NCBI RefSeq assembly: GCF_009731355.2
Contig: NZ_AP022810.1
Location: 2,570,001-2,634,000, forward strand
Direction of reading: 5' to 3'
DNA from: Desulfuromonas sp. AOP6
Lineage (GTDB): Bacteria; Desulfobacterota; Desulfuromonadia; Desulfuromonadales; SZUA-540
DNA: 64,000 nucleotides
The number at the start of each line of letters is the position of its first letter. Position 1 is the stretch's first letter. Below the pieces are notes generated by a model. The model saw only the letters and a list, made by a program, of their open reading frames with translations, was not told the origin of the DNA and did no database searches. Shown in pieces: positions 55,707 to 63,843 of this stretch. Both the position numbers and the translations under genes were made by a program.

Positions 55707-56317
55707 CAGTTCCTCCCACCCGGATTGTCCCCAAGGGGCTCCTCGGGAACCACTACAGCAGGCTCCCGGCTGAAGCGAAAATCAACCGTCACCGGCTCGG
55801 CAATCCCGACATGCCCCCGGATGCTTTCACGACGCTGGCCGTCAATCAGAAACTGGACCTGCCGAATATAGGGGAAGTTCGCCGCCAGCGTGTTCGTCAC
55901 CCCATAAACGGTCATCAACTCGGAAAAACTCCCGCCCGGGTGAAAAGAGACCAGGTCGGCGTTGAAATCGACGGTGGCCAGCGCGCCGTCCACCTCGATA
56001 TTTCTCAACACGGTTTGCGCCGGCAAAATGGCGATGGATGAGGTGGTCGGCCCGTCAATCAGGGCCTGGATGGTGTCCCGCAGGCACGCTTCCTCCTCCT
56101 GACAGTTTTCGATCTCGCGCGTTTCCGGCAGCAGGTAGTCCGCCGATGGGGCGGCGAAATAGAGCATAATTTCGCGCATGACCTTGGGCTCCTCCACCTC
56201 TGCCGCCGGCTGCGGCATGGAAGTCGGCGAAGACGCCAGGTAATTACGCAGCACCAGCGCAGCCAGGGCCAGGATGATCACGGCCACGACGACCAGAAGC
56301 AGGCGATATCCCTTCAT
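55706..56317 (-). CDS. GerMN-domain membrane-anchored protein
   Basis: 203 residues. N-terminal membrane anchor (about 5-26), linker, then a GerMN domain (MLYFAAPSADYLLPETREI, ATVDFNADLVSF, LMTVYGVTNTLAANFP). Periplasmic; function outside spore formers is unknown. AAGGAGA lies ten bases before the ATG. Its stop overlaps the metH start. Confidence 0.85.
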   Translation of the reverse strand: MKGYRLLLVVVAVIILALAALVLRNYLASSPTSMPQPAAEVEEPKVMREIMLYFAAPSADYLLPETREIENCQEEEACLRDTIQALIDGPTTSSIAILPAQTVLRNIEVDGALATVDFNADLVSFHPGGSFSELMTVYGVTNTLAANFPYIRQVQFLIDGQRRESIRGHVGIAEPVTVDFRFSREPAVVVPEEPLGDNPGGRN

Positions 56318-56365
56318 AAACGTCTATCTCCTTGTAATTTTTAATGAGGATTCAAAAGCAGGCGG

Positions 56366-57169
56366 TCAGATCCAGTCGAGTTCGATCTGCTCCACGCCCT
56401 GCAGGTCCGCCCCCAGAAAAGCACCGCCCACTCTTTCGAAGCGGGTCGGCACATCGGTGACGAAAAAAGCTCTTTTCCCGGAGGCGGTTTTGCGCAACAA
56501 GCCTGCCGAGGCCAGGATTTCAGCCACCGTGCGGGCGGTCTCTTCCGCCGAATCGATCAAGCGTACCTCCTCGCCCATGACGGCGCGGATGGTGCTCTTC
56601 AACAAGGGATAGTGGGTGCACCCCAGAACCAGAGTGTCGATGGAGCGCGCCTTGAGGGGGGCCAGATATTCCTCGGCCGTCAGACGGGTCACAGGATGCT
56701 CGACCCAGCCTTCTTCCGCCAGGGGCACAAATAGGGGGCAGGAAATATTAAAAACATCAATAGAGGGATTGCAGCGGTGGATGGCGGCGGTATAGGCGGC
56801 GCTCTTGACGGTTCCCTCCGTGCCGATGACGCCGATACGGCCTGAATGCGTCTGGGCCGCCGCCGTGCGGGCGCCCGGTTCGATCACACCAATGACAGGC
56901 AGGCTGAAGCGTTCCGCCAGCGCGGGCAAAGCCACGGAAGAGGCCGTATTACAGGCTACCACCAGCATCTTGACTCGGTGACTGGTCAGAAACGCAGCCG
57001 CTTCCAGCGCATAACGCACCACCGTCTGCGGGCTCTTGGTCCCGTAGGGGACCCGGGCTGTATCGCCGAGATAGACGATATCCTCGCCGGGAAGCTGCTT
57101 CACGATCTCCTTGAGAACGGTAAGCCCCCCCACTCCTGAATCAAAAACACCTATGGCACGTTCGGACAA
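56366..57169 (-). CDS. murI: Glutamate racemase
   Basis: 267 residues from a TTG start. Catalytic cysteines lie in VACNTASSVA and LGCTHYPLL; the N-terminus ERAIGVFDSGVGGLTVLKEI is standard. Supplies D-glutamate for peptidoglycan. TTG at 57169 has GGAAAGGG seven bases upstream; the ATG at 57217 would add 16 untypical residues. First gene of the long minus-strand run down to the two-component pair. Confidence 0.95.
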   Translation of the reverse strand: MSERAIGVFDSGVGGLTVLKEIVKQLPGEDIVYLGDTARVPYGTKSPQTVVRYALEAAAFLTSHRVKMLVVACNTASSVALPALAERFSLPVIGVIEPGARTAAAQTHSGRIGVIGTEGTVKSAAYTAAIHRCNPSIDVFNISCPLFVPLAEEGWVEHPVTRLTAEEYLAPLKARSIDTLVLGCTHYPLLKSTIRAVMGEEVRLIDSAEETARTVAEILASAGLLRKTASGKRAFFVTDVPTRFERVGGAFLGADLQGVEQIELDWI

Positions 57170-57359
57170 AAGAGGCCCTTTCCATGGGATAGCTGAAGCG
57201 CCTGAACAAGCATGCAATCCTAGAAAAACTGCCTGGAAAAGTCAAGAAAAACGCCCTTTTTTCGCTTTGTCTTCCCGACAAAAACTGTTAAGGTAATCAA
57301 TCGGTCACACTTGGTGTTTCGCTTATCCGCAACCATACCTAACAAGGGAGATTGGCTTC

Positions 57360-57692
57360 ATGGATTTTTCCAGCGTTGCTGAATTCTTTGATCGTTTCCA
57401 GACCGAACGGGTTATCGAATTTCTCAACGACATGAATGTCGGCGAGCTTATCTACAACCCCCTCTTTCTTGGCATCATGGGCGTTCTGGCCATCCTGTCC
57501 CTGATCATGCGCTGGCGCATGCTGCTGGTCACTCTCTTCAGCGTCGTCGGCTTTGCCGGTCTCATTTCCTACACCCTGGAGCGAGGCACGGACATCAGCA
57601 GTCCCAGCGACCCCACGCTACTCCTTTTCGTCGCCGCGGGAGCCGTACTCGTCATGGCCGCCATCTATTTTCTTTTTATCAAAGGGGACTGA
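57360..57692 (+). CDS. Small membrane protein, unknown function
   Basis: 110 residues with an amphipathic N-terminal segment and three membrane helices (about 33-52, 53-72, 85-106). AAGGGAGA precedes the ATG. It is 54 bases before the diheme cytochrome gene, so the two may cooperate in a membrane electron-transfer step; this is context inference only. Confidence 0.75.
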   Translation: MDFSSVAEFFDRFQTERVIEFLNDMNVGELIYNPLFLGIMGVLAILSLIMRWRMLLVTLFSVVGFAGLISYTLERGTDISSPSDPTLLLFVAAGAVLVMAAIYFLFIKGD

Positions 57693-57746
57693 CGACGCGG
57701 TCTCTTTCTGCGTCCGGACCTCACCCGATCACTCGATGGAGATTTC

Positions 57747-58016
57747 ATGCTGAAAAAACGTGACCTTGCCCTGATCGTTTTAGCCGTTATCATTCTGGCC
57801 TTTCTCTGGGCCGCCCCCGAAGAGACGACCAGTCGCGTCCCCTACGACGATACCCACCGCCCCTTTCATGACATCGTTAAAAAAGAAGGCAAAAAAGCGG
57901 CTGAAAAATCCTGCGAAACCTGCCACAACGCCGAGGGCGTGCCTTTCCCGGCCGAACATCCCCCCAAATTCCGCTGTCTGTTCTGCCACAAACTGGAAGA
58001 AACGCCGGCATCCTAG
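57747..58016 (+). CDS. Small membrane-anchored diheme c-type cytochrome
   Basis: 89 residues. An uncleaved-looking N-terminal membrane helix (about 7-23) and two CxxCH motifs (CETCH, CLFCH) within a short periplasmic part; HRPFHDIVKK may supply distal histidines. GGAGA is four bases before the ATG. It resembles a minimal cytochrome c7/c3 fragment. The next gene follows in 17 bases. Confidence 0.85.
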   Translation: MLKKRDLALIVLAVIILAFLWAAPEETTSRVPYDDTHRPFHDIVKKEGKKAAEKSCETCHNAEGVPFPAEHPPKFRCLFCHKLEETPAS

Positions 58017-58033
58017 CGCGCCGGTGCTGCCGC

Positions 58034-58648
58034 ATGCCTGAAAGAGATTGTCGCCCGACTGAAATAGACCTGAGCGGCGCCATGGACGCGCTCTGCCGCG
58101 ATCTCTGCGGCAGCCTGCCGGAGCTGAAACACATCGACCCCGACCGTGTTCTGTTCAGCCTCAGTCGCTCGCGGGCCAAAGGTACCCATGGCGTCTATGC
58201 GCGCATCGCCCCCCTGCGGTTTTGCAACGGCCACAGGGAAAACAGCCGGCGCCGGGGTCGCTACCTGGAAACCTTTCGGATGCCCGTACTTCATCACAAC
58301 GGGCGGGACATCCTCTACCTGATCACCCTCATGACTCCGCGATTTCTGCGCCTGCCCCTAGAGCAGAAACTCATGACGGTCATTCACGAGCTCTATCACA
58401 TCTCCGAAGCCTTCGACGGCGACATCCGCCGCTTTCCCGGCCGCAACTTCGCCCACGGACATTCTCGCAAGGCCTATAACCGCATCATCGGCGCCCTGAT
58501 GCAGTCCTATCTGGGCACCACCCCCGACCCAGCCCTGCTGAATCCTCTACAATTCGACGAAAAAGACTGGCAGGAAGGGCGCGTCAGACTGTCAGGACTG
58601 CGTGTCCCCTTGCCCAAAGCCAAACTGGTCGCCCGCCTTCGCGTTTAA
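58034..58648 (+). CDS. Putative zincin-like metallopeptidase
   Basis: 204 residues. HExxH motif HELYH inside VIHELYHISEAFDGD, with later histidines in FAHGHSRKAY as potential third ligands. No signal peptide. It resembles the small putative phage-type metallopeptidase families, but membership is uncertain. No good ribosome-binding site is seen at this ATG; ATG 58082 is an alternative. A dispersed repeat element follows at once. Confidence 0.7.
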   Translation: MPERDCRPTEIDLSGAMDALCRDLCGSLPELKHIDPDRVLFSLSRSRAKGTHGVYARIAPLRFCNGHRENSRRRGRYLETFRMPVLHHNGRDILYLITLMTPRFLRLPLEQKLMTVIHELYHISEAFDGDIRRFPGRNFAHGHSRKAYNRIIGALMQSYLGTTPDPALLNPLQFDEKDWQEGRVRLSGLRVPLPKAKLVARLRV

Positions 58649-58655
58649 CGGCGGC

Positions 58656-58792
58656 TTCACCACCAAGTCACCAAAGCACCAAGAAAATCAAAAATAATTC
58701 CTATAACAAAACTCCCAAAGACGGGCATGTGCCTAAAGGCCTAACACCACGAGATATGGAGATGTTCTTGGTGTCTTTGTGGCTTGGTGGTG
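58656..58792. repeat. Dispersed inverted-repeat element, copy B
   Basis: Left arm TTCACCACCAAGTCACCAAA (58656 to about 58686), right arm 58765-58792 ending GGCTTGGTGGTG. A further degenerate left-type arm lies at 58817-58847. Same family as 47815-47925 and 60061-60164. Confidence 0.87.
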
Positions 58793-58849
58793 CAATGGTT
58801 GCCAGGGTTTTAGCCTTTCTCACCACGTAGTCACCAAACCACCAGGCAA

Positions 58850-58875
58850 AAAAACACCGGGGACAGGCCCCGGTG
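58850..58875 (-). terminator. Rho-independent terminator of the CbiMN gene
   Basis: Perfect eight-base-pair stem CACCGGGG/CCCCGGTG with loop ACAGG, followed on the minus strand by a T-run. Confidence 0.88.
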
Positions 58876-58908
58876 CCGATGTTCTCAAGGTATTTCGAGG
58901 CAGTCCGC

Positions 58909-59940
58909 TCAGGCCGACTCCTTCGATCTCCTTTTCAGCAGGAGTCCAGCGACCGTCGCCAGCATCAGGGTCAGGCCGCCGCCGACGATTCCGGCCGTGG
59001 AGGTGCCGGCATCCACCTGCGGCCAGGTCTCTCTTTCGACGGACGCTGCCACACTCTCTTCTTGCGGACGGAAACCATAATCCGGGAAAATAGCCAAACG
59101 TTGCTGCACCGACGCCAGCCCACCGGGCAGCTTTTCTCCTTCACCCTGTTTTTCTTCAAAGCCAGCCTTGGCGAGGGCCCATTCCAGGCCATCGGGATGA
59201 GCGGAGGCAAACCAGGAAAAAGCCCCGCCCAGCAGAATCGCCGCCGCCGACAGGACGGCCAGAGCCTTTTTGCGCTGGCCGGAACCGGCTGAAAAGGTAG
59301 GAGTCATGGCCAGCAGCTCCGGGCGCATCTGGCCCACATAGCGGACCACCGCGGCCGTGACCAGCCCCTCCACCAGACCAATACCGAGATGGATGGGCTG
59401 CATGAGCATGGCAAAGGTGACAAAAGGAAGCTCGGCCAAACCCGACAGGGTTGTCTGCAGAACGACCGCGAAGGCACCGAACTGCAGAGCGACAATCGCG
59501 CCAAGGACGGCCGCAAAGGTACGCCTGCCATTGCTGGCACCACCAGCGGTCAACGGGCGGTAAAGAAAAGGATAGGCCAGCAGACAGGGGAACAGCCCCA
59601 GATTAATGAGGTTGCTGCCCAGCGCCAACAACCCGCCATCAGCAAAGAAGAGCGCCTGCACCGTCAACACCGAAGCCACTACCAGAAAGGCAGCGTGAGG
59701 ACCCAGCAGAATAGCGAGCAAAAGGCCGCCACCAAGATGGCCGCTTGAACCGGTTCCAGGCAGAGTAAAATTGATCATCTGGGCGGCAAACACAAAAGCC
59801 CCCAGCACCCCCATGAGAGGCACCATGCCGTCCGCCAGGCGGCCCTTGAGACGGCGGGCACAATAACCGAGAGTCGCGGCGGCGGCAATCCACATCGACC
59901 CGCCAACAGCAGGGGAAAGCAGAGCATCAGACATGTGCAT
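58909..59940 (-). CDS. CbiM-CbiN fused substrate-capture component of a nickel/cobalt ECF transporter
   Basis: 343 residues. The N-terminus MHMSDALLSP supplies the metal-binding amino-terminal motif of CbiM/NikM; seven or so helices follow to about 220. A CbiN/PDGLE-type part (ASAHPDGLEWALAK) and a last membrane helix complete it. The NikMN fusion is typical of nickel systems. GAAGGAG is six bases before the ATG (59940). The EcfT-like cbiQ start and nikR are 4 kb away, which points to nickel. Confidence 0.92.
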   Translation of the reverse strand: MHMSDALLSPAVGGSMWIAAAATLGYCARRLKGRLADGMVPLMGVLGAFVFAAQMINFTLPGTGSSGHLGGGLLLAILLGPHAAFLVVASVLTVQALFFADGGLLALGSNLINLGLFPCLLAYPFLYRPLTAGGASNGRRTFAAVLGAIVALQFGAFAVVLQTTLSGLAELPFVTFAMLMQPIHLGIGLVEGLVTAAVVRYVGQMRPELLAMTPTFSAGSGQRKKALAVLSAAAILLGGAFSWFASAHPDGLEWALAKAGFEEKQGEGEKLPGGLASVQQRLAIFPDYGFRPQEESVAASVERETWPQVDAGTSTAGIVGGGLTLMLATVAGLLLKRRSKESA

Positions 59941-59973
59941 GGGGCAACTCCTTCAAGGTATCGCGGCCAGATG

Positions 59974-60023
59974 ATGCCACGTTTTCCATTTTCGTGTTAC
60001 CAACCTGCCTGAAATAGTAATTT
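59974..60023. promoter_or_regulatory. Possible NikR half-site upstream of CbiMN
   Basis: GTGTTAC (59994-60000) is a perfect half of GTGTTAC-N13/14-GTAACAC, but no good partner is at the right distance (GTAATTT after 16 bases). It lies 54 bases upstream of the ATG. Tentative. Confidence 0.3.
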
Positions 60024-60060
60024 CCCGGGGAAGATTGTCAAGCTTTCACATAAGGACGGA

Positions 60061-60164
60061 TTCACCACGAAGGCACGAAGACACCAAGGGAGGCCAATAA
60101 GCTGGCCGACCCAAGGGGGACATCCCATAGAGATTACTGACTTTTCTTGGTGTCTTGGTGGTGA
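60061..60164. repeat. Dispersed inverted-repeat element, copy C
   Basis: Left arm TTCACCACGAAGGCACGAAG with following ACACCAAGG (60061-60090), right arm 60144-60164 ending TCTTGGTGGTGA. Third copy of the family, between the CbiMN promoter region and nrdG. Confidence 0.87.
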
Positions 60165-60210
60165 GCAGGATTTGGTCTATGTCGCCAGAGGGAAGATACG
60201 CTCCTCCCGA

Positions 60211-60906
60211 TCACAATCCACGGATCTGCACATCTTCGACGTAGGTCTCGGCCAGGAGGGCAAAGCGTCTGACCTCGTCTGCCGGGTGGGGTTCGAGGGT
60301 CTGCAGGGTTTCGGCAAGGGCATGGCGGGGCACGAATTGCTGCAGTACCCAGGTGCGCGCCCCGGAAAGGGCCTGTCCCATCTGGTGAATGTCGGCCTCT
60401 TCGACCAGACCGGGAACGCAGGTAGTGCGAAATTCGTATTCCACCCCGGCCTTCATAACCAGCTCAAGGGAGCGCCGCAGAGCCTGGCCATCGACGGGGG
60501 CGTTGTGCAGTTCCCCGTAACGCTCGGGCGTAGTTTTAAGGTCGATGGCCAGGTAATCGACCAGTTTTTCCCAAAGCAGGCCTTCGAGCACCTCGGGGGC
60601 AAGACCGTTGCTGTCGAGCTTCACCAGCAGGCCCAGACCCTTGACCTGTCGCAGGAAGGGAACCAGCCCGCCATCGACCGTCGGTTCGCCGCCGGAGACA
60701 ACAACGCCGTCGATGAAGCTGCGCCGCGAGCGGAGCTCGTCGATCAGATCGTCTACAGGATAATCGGGATAAAGGTCCGGGTTGAGGACCAGATCAGGGT
60801 TGTGGCAGAAGGGGCAGGTGAGGTTGCAGCCGCCGTAAAACACCAGGGAAGCGATCCTGCCCGGGTAATCGAGCAGGCTCGTTCCCTGGAATCCTTTGAT
60901 GGGCAT
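60211..60906 (-). CDS. nrdG: Anaerobic ribonucleotide reductase activase (radical SAM)
   Basis: 231 residues. Radical SAM motif C27-C31-C34 in GGCNLTCPFCHNP, GGE motif VVSGGEPTVDGG. It belongs to the longer NrdG subtype (about 230 residues). It would install the glycyl radical on NrdD. It starts three bases after the stop of the 48-residue glycyl-radical ORF, whose product is the expected substrate. Confidence 0.93.
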   Translation of the reverse strand: MPIKGFQGTSLLDYPGRIASLVFYGGCNLTCPFCHNPDLVLNPDLYPDYPVDDLIDELRSRRSFIDGVVVSGGEPTVDGGLVPFLRQVKGLGLLVKLDSNGLAPEVLEGLLWEKLVDYLAIDLKTTPERYGELHNAPVDGQALRRSLELVMKAGVEYEFRTTCVPGLVEEADIHQMGQALSGARTWVLQQFVPRHALAETLQTLEPHPADEVRRFALLAETYVEDVQIRGL

Positions 60907-60909
60907 GGA

Positions 60910-61056
60910 TTACTCGTCGCTGCCCGCTTGGCCCACCACAAACTCGGTGCGGTCCTTGAATTCCTGCTTCTTGCCCTTGTTCCACTGCTGAACGGGACGG
61001 AAGAAGCCGCAGACGCGGGAGTACACTTCCGTCTTTGAATCACATTTGGTTGCCAT
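60910..61056 (-). CDS. Separate glycyl-radical C-terminal piece of class III ribonucleotide reductase
   Basis: 48 residues, found directly from the DNA. YSRVCGFFRPVQQWNKGK carries the glycyl-radical signature RVCG[YF] with Gly17 as radical site, equivalent to the extreme C-terminus of ordinary NrdD (E. coli RVCGYLG, followed by NAGKQEE). A strong AGGAGG eight bases upstream of the ATG shows it is translated by itself. The large NrdD ends 102 bases earlier and lacks this segment. 662 plus 48 residues equals the usual length of a one-piece enzyme (E. coli 712). The piece could work like YfiD, which restores pyruvate formate-lyase. Confidence 0.88.
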   Translation of the reverse strand: MATKCDSKTEVYSRVCGFFRPVQQWNKGKKQEFKDRTEFVVGQAGSDE

Positions 61057-61085
61057 AATGCCTCCTGGTGGGTGTCAAACGTAAG

Positions 61086-61148
61086 GCGTGAGGGGTGAGG
61101 CGTTAGGCGAAAGGCTTTGACCCACTCCTCACGCCTCACCCCTCACGC
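61086..61148. repeat. Inverted repeat in the gap between the two nrdD parts
   Basis: GCGTGAGGGGTGAGGCGT (61086-61103) and its perfect complement (61131-61148) enclose 27 bases. 18-base-pair perfect stem. No T-run follows, so it is more like a REP/MITE-type palindrome than a terminator. Confidence 0.88.
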
Positions 61149-61158
61149 ATCACGGGAA

Positions 61159-63147
61159 TTAAGCCGCCCTCCCCTCGTGATTGTGGGGGCAGGCGAAATG
61201 TTCACCGGTGATGTAGCCATGCACCGGACAGATGGTAAAGGTGGGGCTGATGGTGAAATAGGGCAGATGGAAGTTCTCGGCGATGCGTCGCACCAGCAGG
61301 CGGGCACTGCGCCAGTCCTCCAGCCGTTCACCAAGGAAACCGTGAAAAACGGTGCCGCCGGTATACAGGGTCTGCAGGCCGTCCTGATGCTGCAGGGCCT
61401 GAAAGATATCCTCGGTGCTGCCGACGGGCAACTGGGTCGAGTTGGTGTAATAGGGTTCGTCGCTGCCGGCGGTGATGATGCCGGGGTACTTCTTGCGGTC
61501 ACGGTTGGCCAGACGGAAGCTCGTTCCCTCGGCCGGCGTCGCCTCCAGATTGTAGAGGTGACCCGACTCCTCCTGGAAAACCTCCAGCTGCTTGCGCATG
61601 AACTTCAGGGTCTCTTCCGCCAGCGCCTTGCCTTCGGCCGTATCGATCGACTTGCCGATGAGGTTCAGACTGGCCTCGTTCATCCCCAGCAGACCGATGG
61701 TGGAGAAGTGGTTGTCCCAGTAGTGACCGCTGCGCTCCTTGATACCGGTGAGGTAGAAGCGGCTGAAGGGATAAAGCCCTTCCTCGGTGAAGCGGTCGAG
61801 CTGTTTGCGCTTGATTTCGAGGGATTCGTGCGCCAGCTTCATGAGCTCGGCGATGCGCTCGAAGAAAGCCTCTTTCGTCTTGGCGACATAAGCCGCCCGG
61901 GGCAAATTCAGCGTTACCACGCCGATGGAGCCGGTCAGCGGGTTGGAGCCGAAGAGACCGCCGCCGCGACGGCGCAGTTCACGGTTGTCGAGGCGCAGGC
62001 GGCAGCACATGGAACGGGCATCGGCCGGGTCCATGTCCGAGTTGATGAAATTGCTGAAATAGGGGATGCCGTATTTGGAGGTCATCTCCCAGATCGGCTG
62101 AAACCTGGGGCTCTCCCAGTCAAAGCCGACAGTAATATTGTAGGTGGGGATAGGGAAAGAGAAGATGCGCCCTGAACTGTCTCCCTCCATCATAACCTCA
62201 CAGAAGGCCTGGTTGAACAGATCCATCTCCTCCTGGAAATCTCCGTAGGTCACATCCATGAGCTCGCCACCAATAACCACGGCCTCGTCCTTCATGTTGC
62301 TGGGCGGGGTCATGTCCATGGTGATATTGGTAAAGGGGGTCTGGAAGCCAACGCGCGTGGGCACGTTCATGTTGAAAATGAACTCCTGAACGGCCTGCTT
62401 GACTTCTTTGTAATTGAGCTTGTCGTAGCGGATAAAAGGGGCCAACAGGGTATCGAAGTTGGCGAAGGCCTGAGCCCCGGCCGCCTCCCCCTGCAGGGTA
62501 TAGAAGAAATTGACCGCCTGACCGAGAGCGGTGCGAAAGTGCTTGGCGGGGCCGCTCTGCACCTTGCCGTAGGCGCCGGTGAAGCCCTTGAGCAGCAGCT
62601 CTTTCAGATCCCAGCCACAGCAGTAGACGGACAGCATGCCGAGATCGTGGAGATGGAAGGCCCCCTCACGGTGCGCATCGGCGATATAGCCCGGATAGAT
62701 TTTGTTCAGCCAGTAGTTGCTGGTGATATTGGCGGCAATGTGGTTGTTGAGGCCCTGCAGCGAATAACCCATGTTGGCGTTCTCGTTGACGCGCCAATCC
62801 TCCTGGCTCAGGTAGGAATCGATCGCCTCGATCGACTCCTTCATGAACTCCTTGGTTCGGCGCAGATTGTCGTGCTGCTGCCGGTAGAGGATATAGGTTT
62901 TGGCGGTCTGGGCGTGGCCATTTTCGATGAGGCTCTTCTCGACCAGATCCTGCACATTTTCAACGGTGGGAATGCGGCCATCCTTGTAGATGACCTCCAG
63001 GATGCCGACGACCTGATGGGCAATACGGCCCGCCTTGTCCATGTCCTTGCCACCGACGGCGCGCACGGCCTTCTGAATGGCCTCATTGATCTTTCGTTCC
63101 TCAAAAGCGACCAGCCGGCCATCCCGTTTGCGAATGTATTCGAGCAT
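61159..63147 (-). CDS. nrdD: Class III anaerobic ribonucleoside-triphosphate reductase, catalytic part without glycyl-radical site
   Basis: 662 residues. N-terminal ATP-cone (about 3-95, KRDGRLVAFEERKINEAI), then the ten-strand barrel with the conserved CCRLRLD cysteines, GGLFGSNPLTGSIGVVTLNL. It ends in a probable zinc site (CPVHGYITGEHFACPHNH), and the RVCGY loop is missing; it is encoded by the next ORF. Reduces ribonucleotides to deoxyribonucleotides without oxygen. Upstream are tandem NrdR boxes. GGAGGGAAGAG precedes the ATG. Confidence 0.94.
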   Translation of the reverse strand: MLEYIRKRDGRLVAFEERKINEAIQKAVRAVGGKDMDKAGRIAHQVVGILEVIYKDGRIPTVENVQDLVEKSLIENGHAQTAKTYILYRQQHDNLRRTKEFMKESIEAIDSYLSQEDWRVNENANMGYSLQGLNNHIAANITSNYWLNKIYPGYIADAHREGAFHLHDLGMLSVYCCGWDLKELLLKGFTGAYGKVQSGPAKHFRTALGQAVNFFYTLQGEAAGAQAFANFDTLLAPFIRYDKLNYKEVKQAVQEFIFNMNVPTRVGFQTPFTNITMDMTPPSNMKDEAVVIGGELMDVTYGDFQEEMDLFNQAFCEVMMEGDSSGRIFSFPIPTYNITVGFDWESPRFQPIWEMTSKYGIPYFSNFINSDMDPADARSMCCRLRLDNRELRRRGGGLFGSNPLTGSIGVVTLNLPRAAYVAKTKEAFFERIAELMKLAHESLEIKRKQLDRFTEEGLYPFSRFYLTGIKERSGHYWDNHFSTIGLLGMNEASLNLIGKSIDTAEGKALAEETLKFMRKQLEVFQEESGHLYNLEATPAEGTSFRLANRDRKKYPGIITAGSDEPYYTNSTQLPVGSTEDIFQALQHQDGLQTLYTGGTVFHGFLGERLEDWRSARLLVRRIAENFHLPYFTISPTFTICPVHGYITGEHFACPHNHEGRAA

Positions 63148-63218
63148 CCCTCTTCCCTCCTTTGTGCGGAATCAACAGTGCGAATTTAGCACAGGAAGAA
63201 ACCCTGTCAAGGCAAAAA

Positions 63219-63266
63219 ACACAACATATAGACATTGCAAATTCACGCACCCACAATATCTGGTGA
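63219..63266 (-). promoter_or_regulatory. Tandem NrdR boxes of the nrdD promoter
   Basis: ACACAACATATAGACA (63219-63234) and CCACAATATCTGGTGA (63251-63266) each match about 12 of 16 positions of the NrdR consensus ACACwAtATaTwGtgt. They are separated by 16 bases, so they lie three helical turns apart, as in known NrdR operators. Located 72 bases upstream of nrdD. Confidence 0.78.
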
Positions 63267-63389
63267 TATAGCGGGCATAACCTGTGAAATAACGGTGGAC
63301 AGAAACGGCCAAGTCCCCAATATTCTTGACCCTCCTGGAAAGGCGTGCTAAAGACTCTGGAATATCACCACACCAACAGGGATTTTACG

Positions 63390-63809
63390 ATGGCCGATCT
63401 GACACGCTTCGGCATTTCCATGGATGAGCGACTGCTGTCGCGCTTCGATGAACTCATCACCGGCAAGGGCTACGTCAACCGCTCCGAGGCCATTCGCGAT
63501 CTCATTCGCAATGCCCTGGTGGAAGACCGCTGGGCCCGGGATGACGAGGAAATCGTCGGCACGGTGACCCTGGTCTATGATCACCATACCCGTGATCTGG
63601 GAGACAAACTTATCGAGCGCCAGCATACCCACCATCAGGCCATCATCTCGACCCTGCATGTCCACCTCGACGCCCATCACTGTCTGGAGGTCCTGGTCGT
63701 CAAGGGGACGTCCGCCAAGGTCAGGCATTTGGCCGACGAACTCATCGGTACCCGCGGCGTCAAGCACGGCAAACTGGTCACTACCACAACGGGCCAGGAC
63801 CTGGCCTGA
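63390..63809 (+). CDS. nikR: NikR nickel-responsive regulator
   Basis: 139 residues. Ribbon-helix-helix ([34 protein letters not shown]) and a C-terminal ACT domain. Nickel ligands H79, H90, H92, C98 have exactly the spacing of E. coli H76, H87, H89, C95. The start at 63390 has AGGGA upstream. It lies ahead of the cbiQ gene and its likely operator. Confidence 0.96.
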   Translation: MADLTRFGISMDERLLSRFDELITGKGYVNRSEAIRDLIRNALVEDRWARDDEEIVGTVTLVYDHHTRDLGDKLIERQHTHHQAIISTLHVHLDAHHCLEVLVVKGTSAKVRHLADELIGTRGVKHGKLVTTTTGQDLA

Positions 63810-63843
63810 TCACCGGCGCGCGGAGGCACCTTGACGCCCACCC

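Noticed and set aside
47815-60164. CRISPR array or leader in the CACCAAG repeats
   Set aside because: Copies are kilobases apart, inverted within each element and without regular spacers or cas genes.
61086-61148. Intrinsic terminator between nrdD and the glycyl-radical ORF
   Set aside because: No T-run follows the stem on the minus strand, and the downstream ORFs need read-through from the nrdD promoter.
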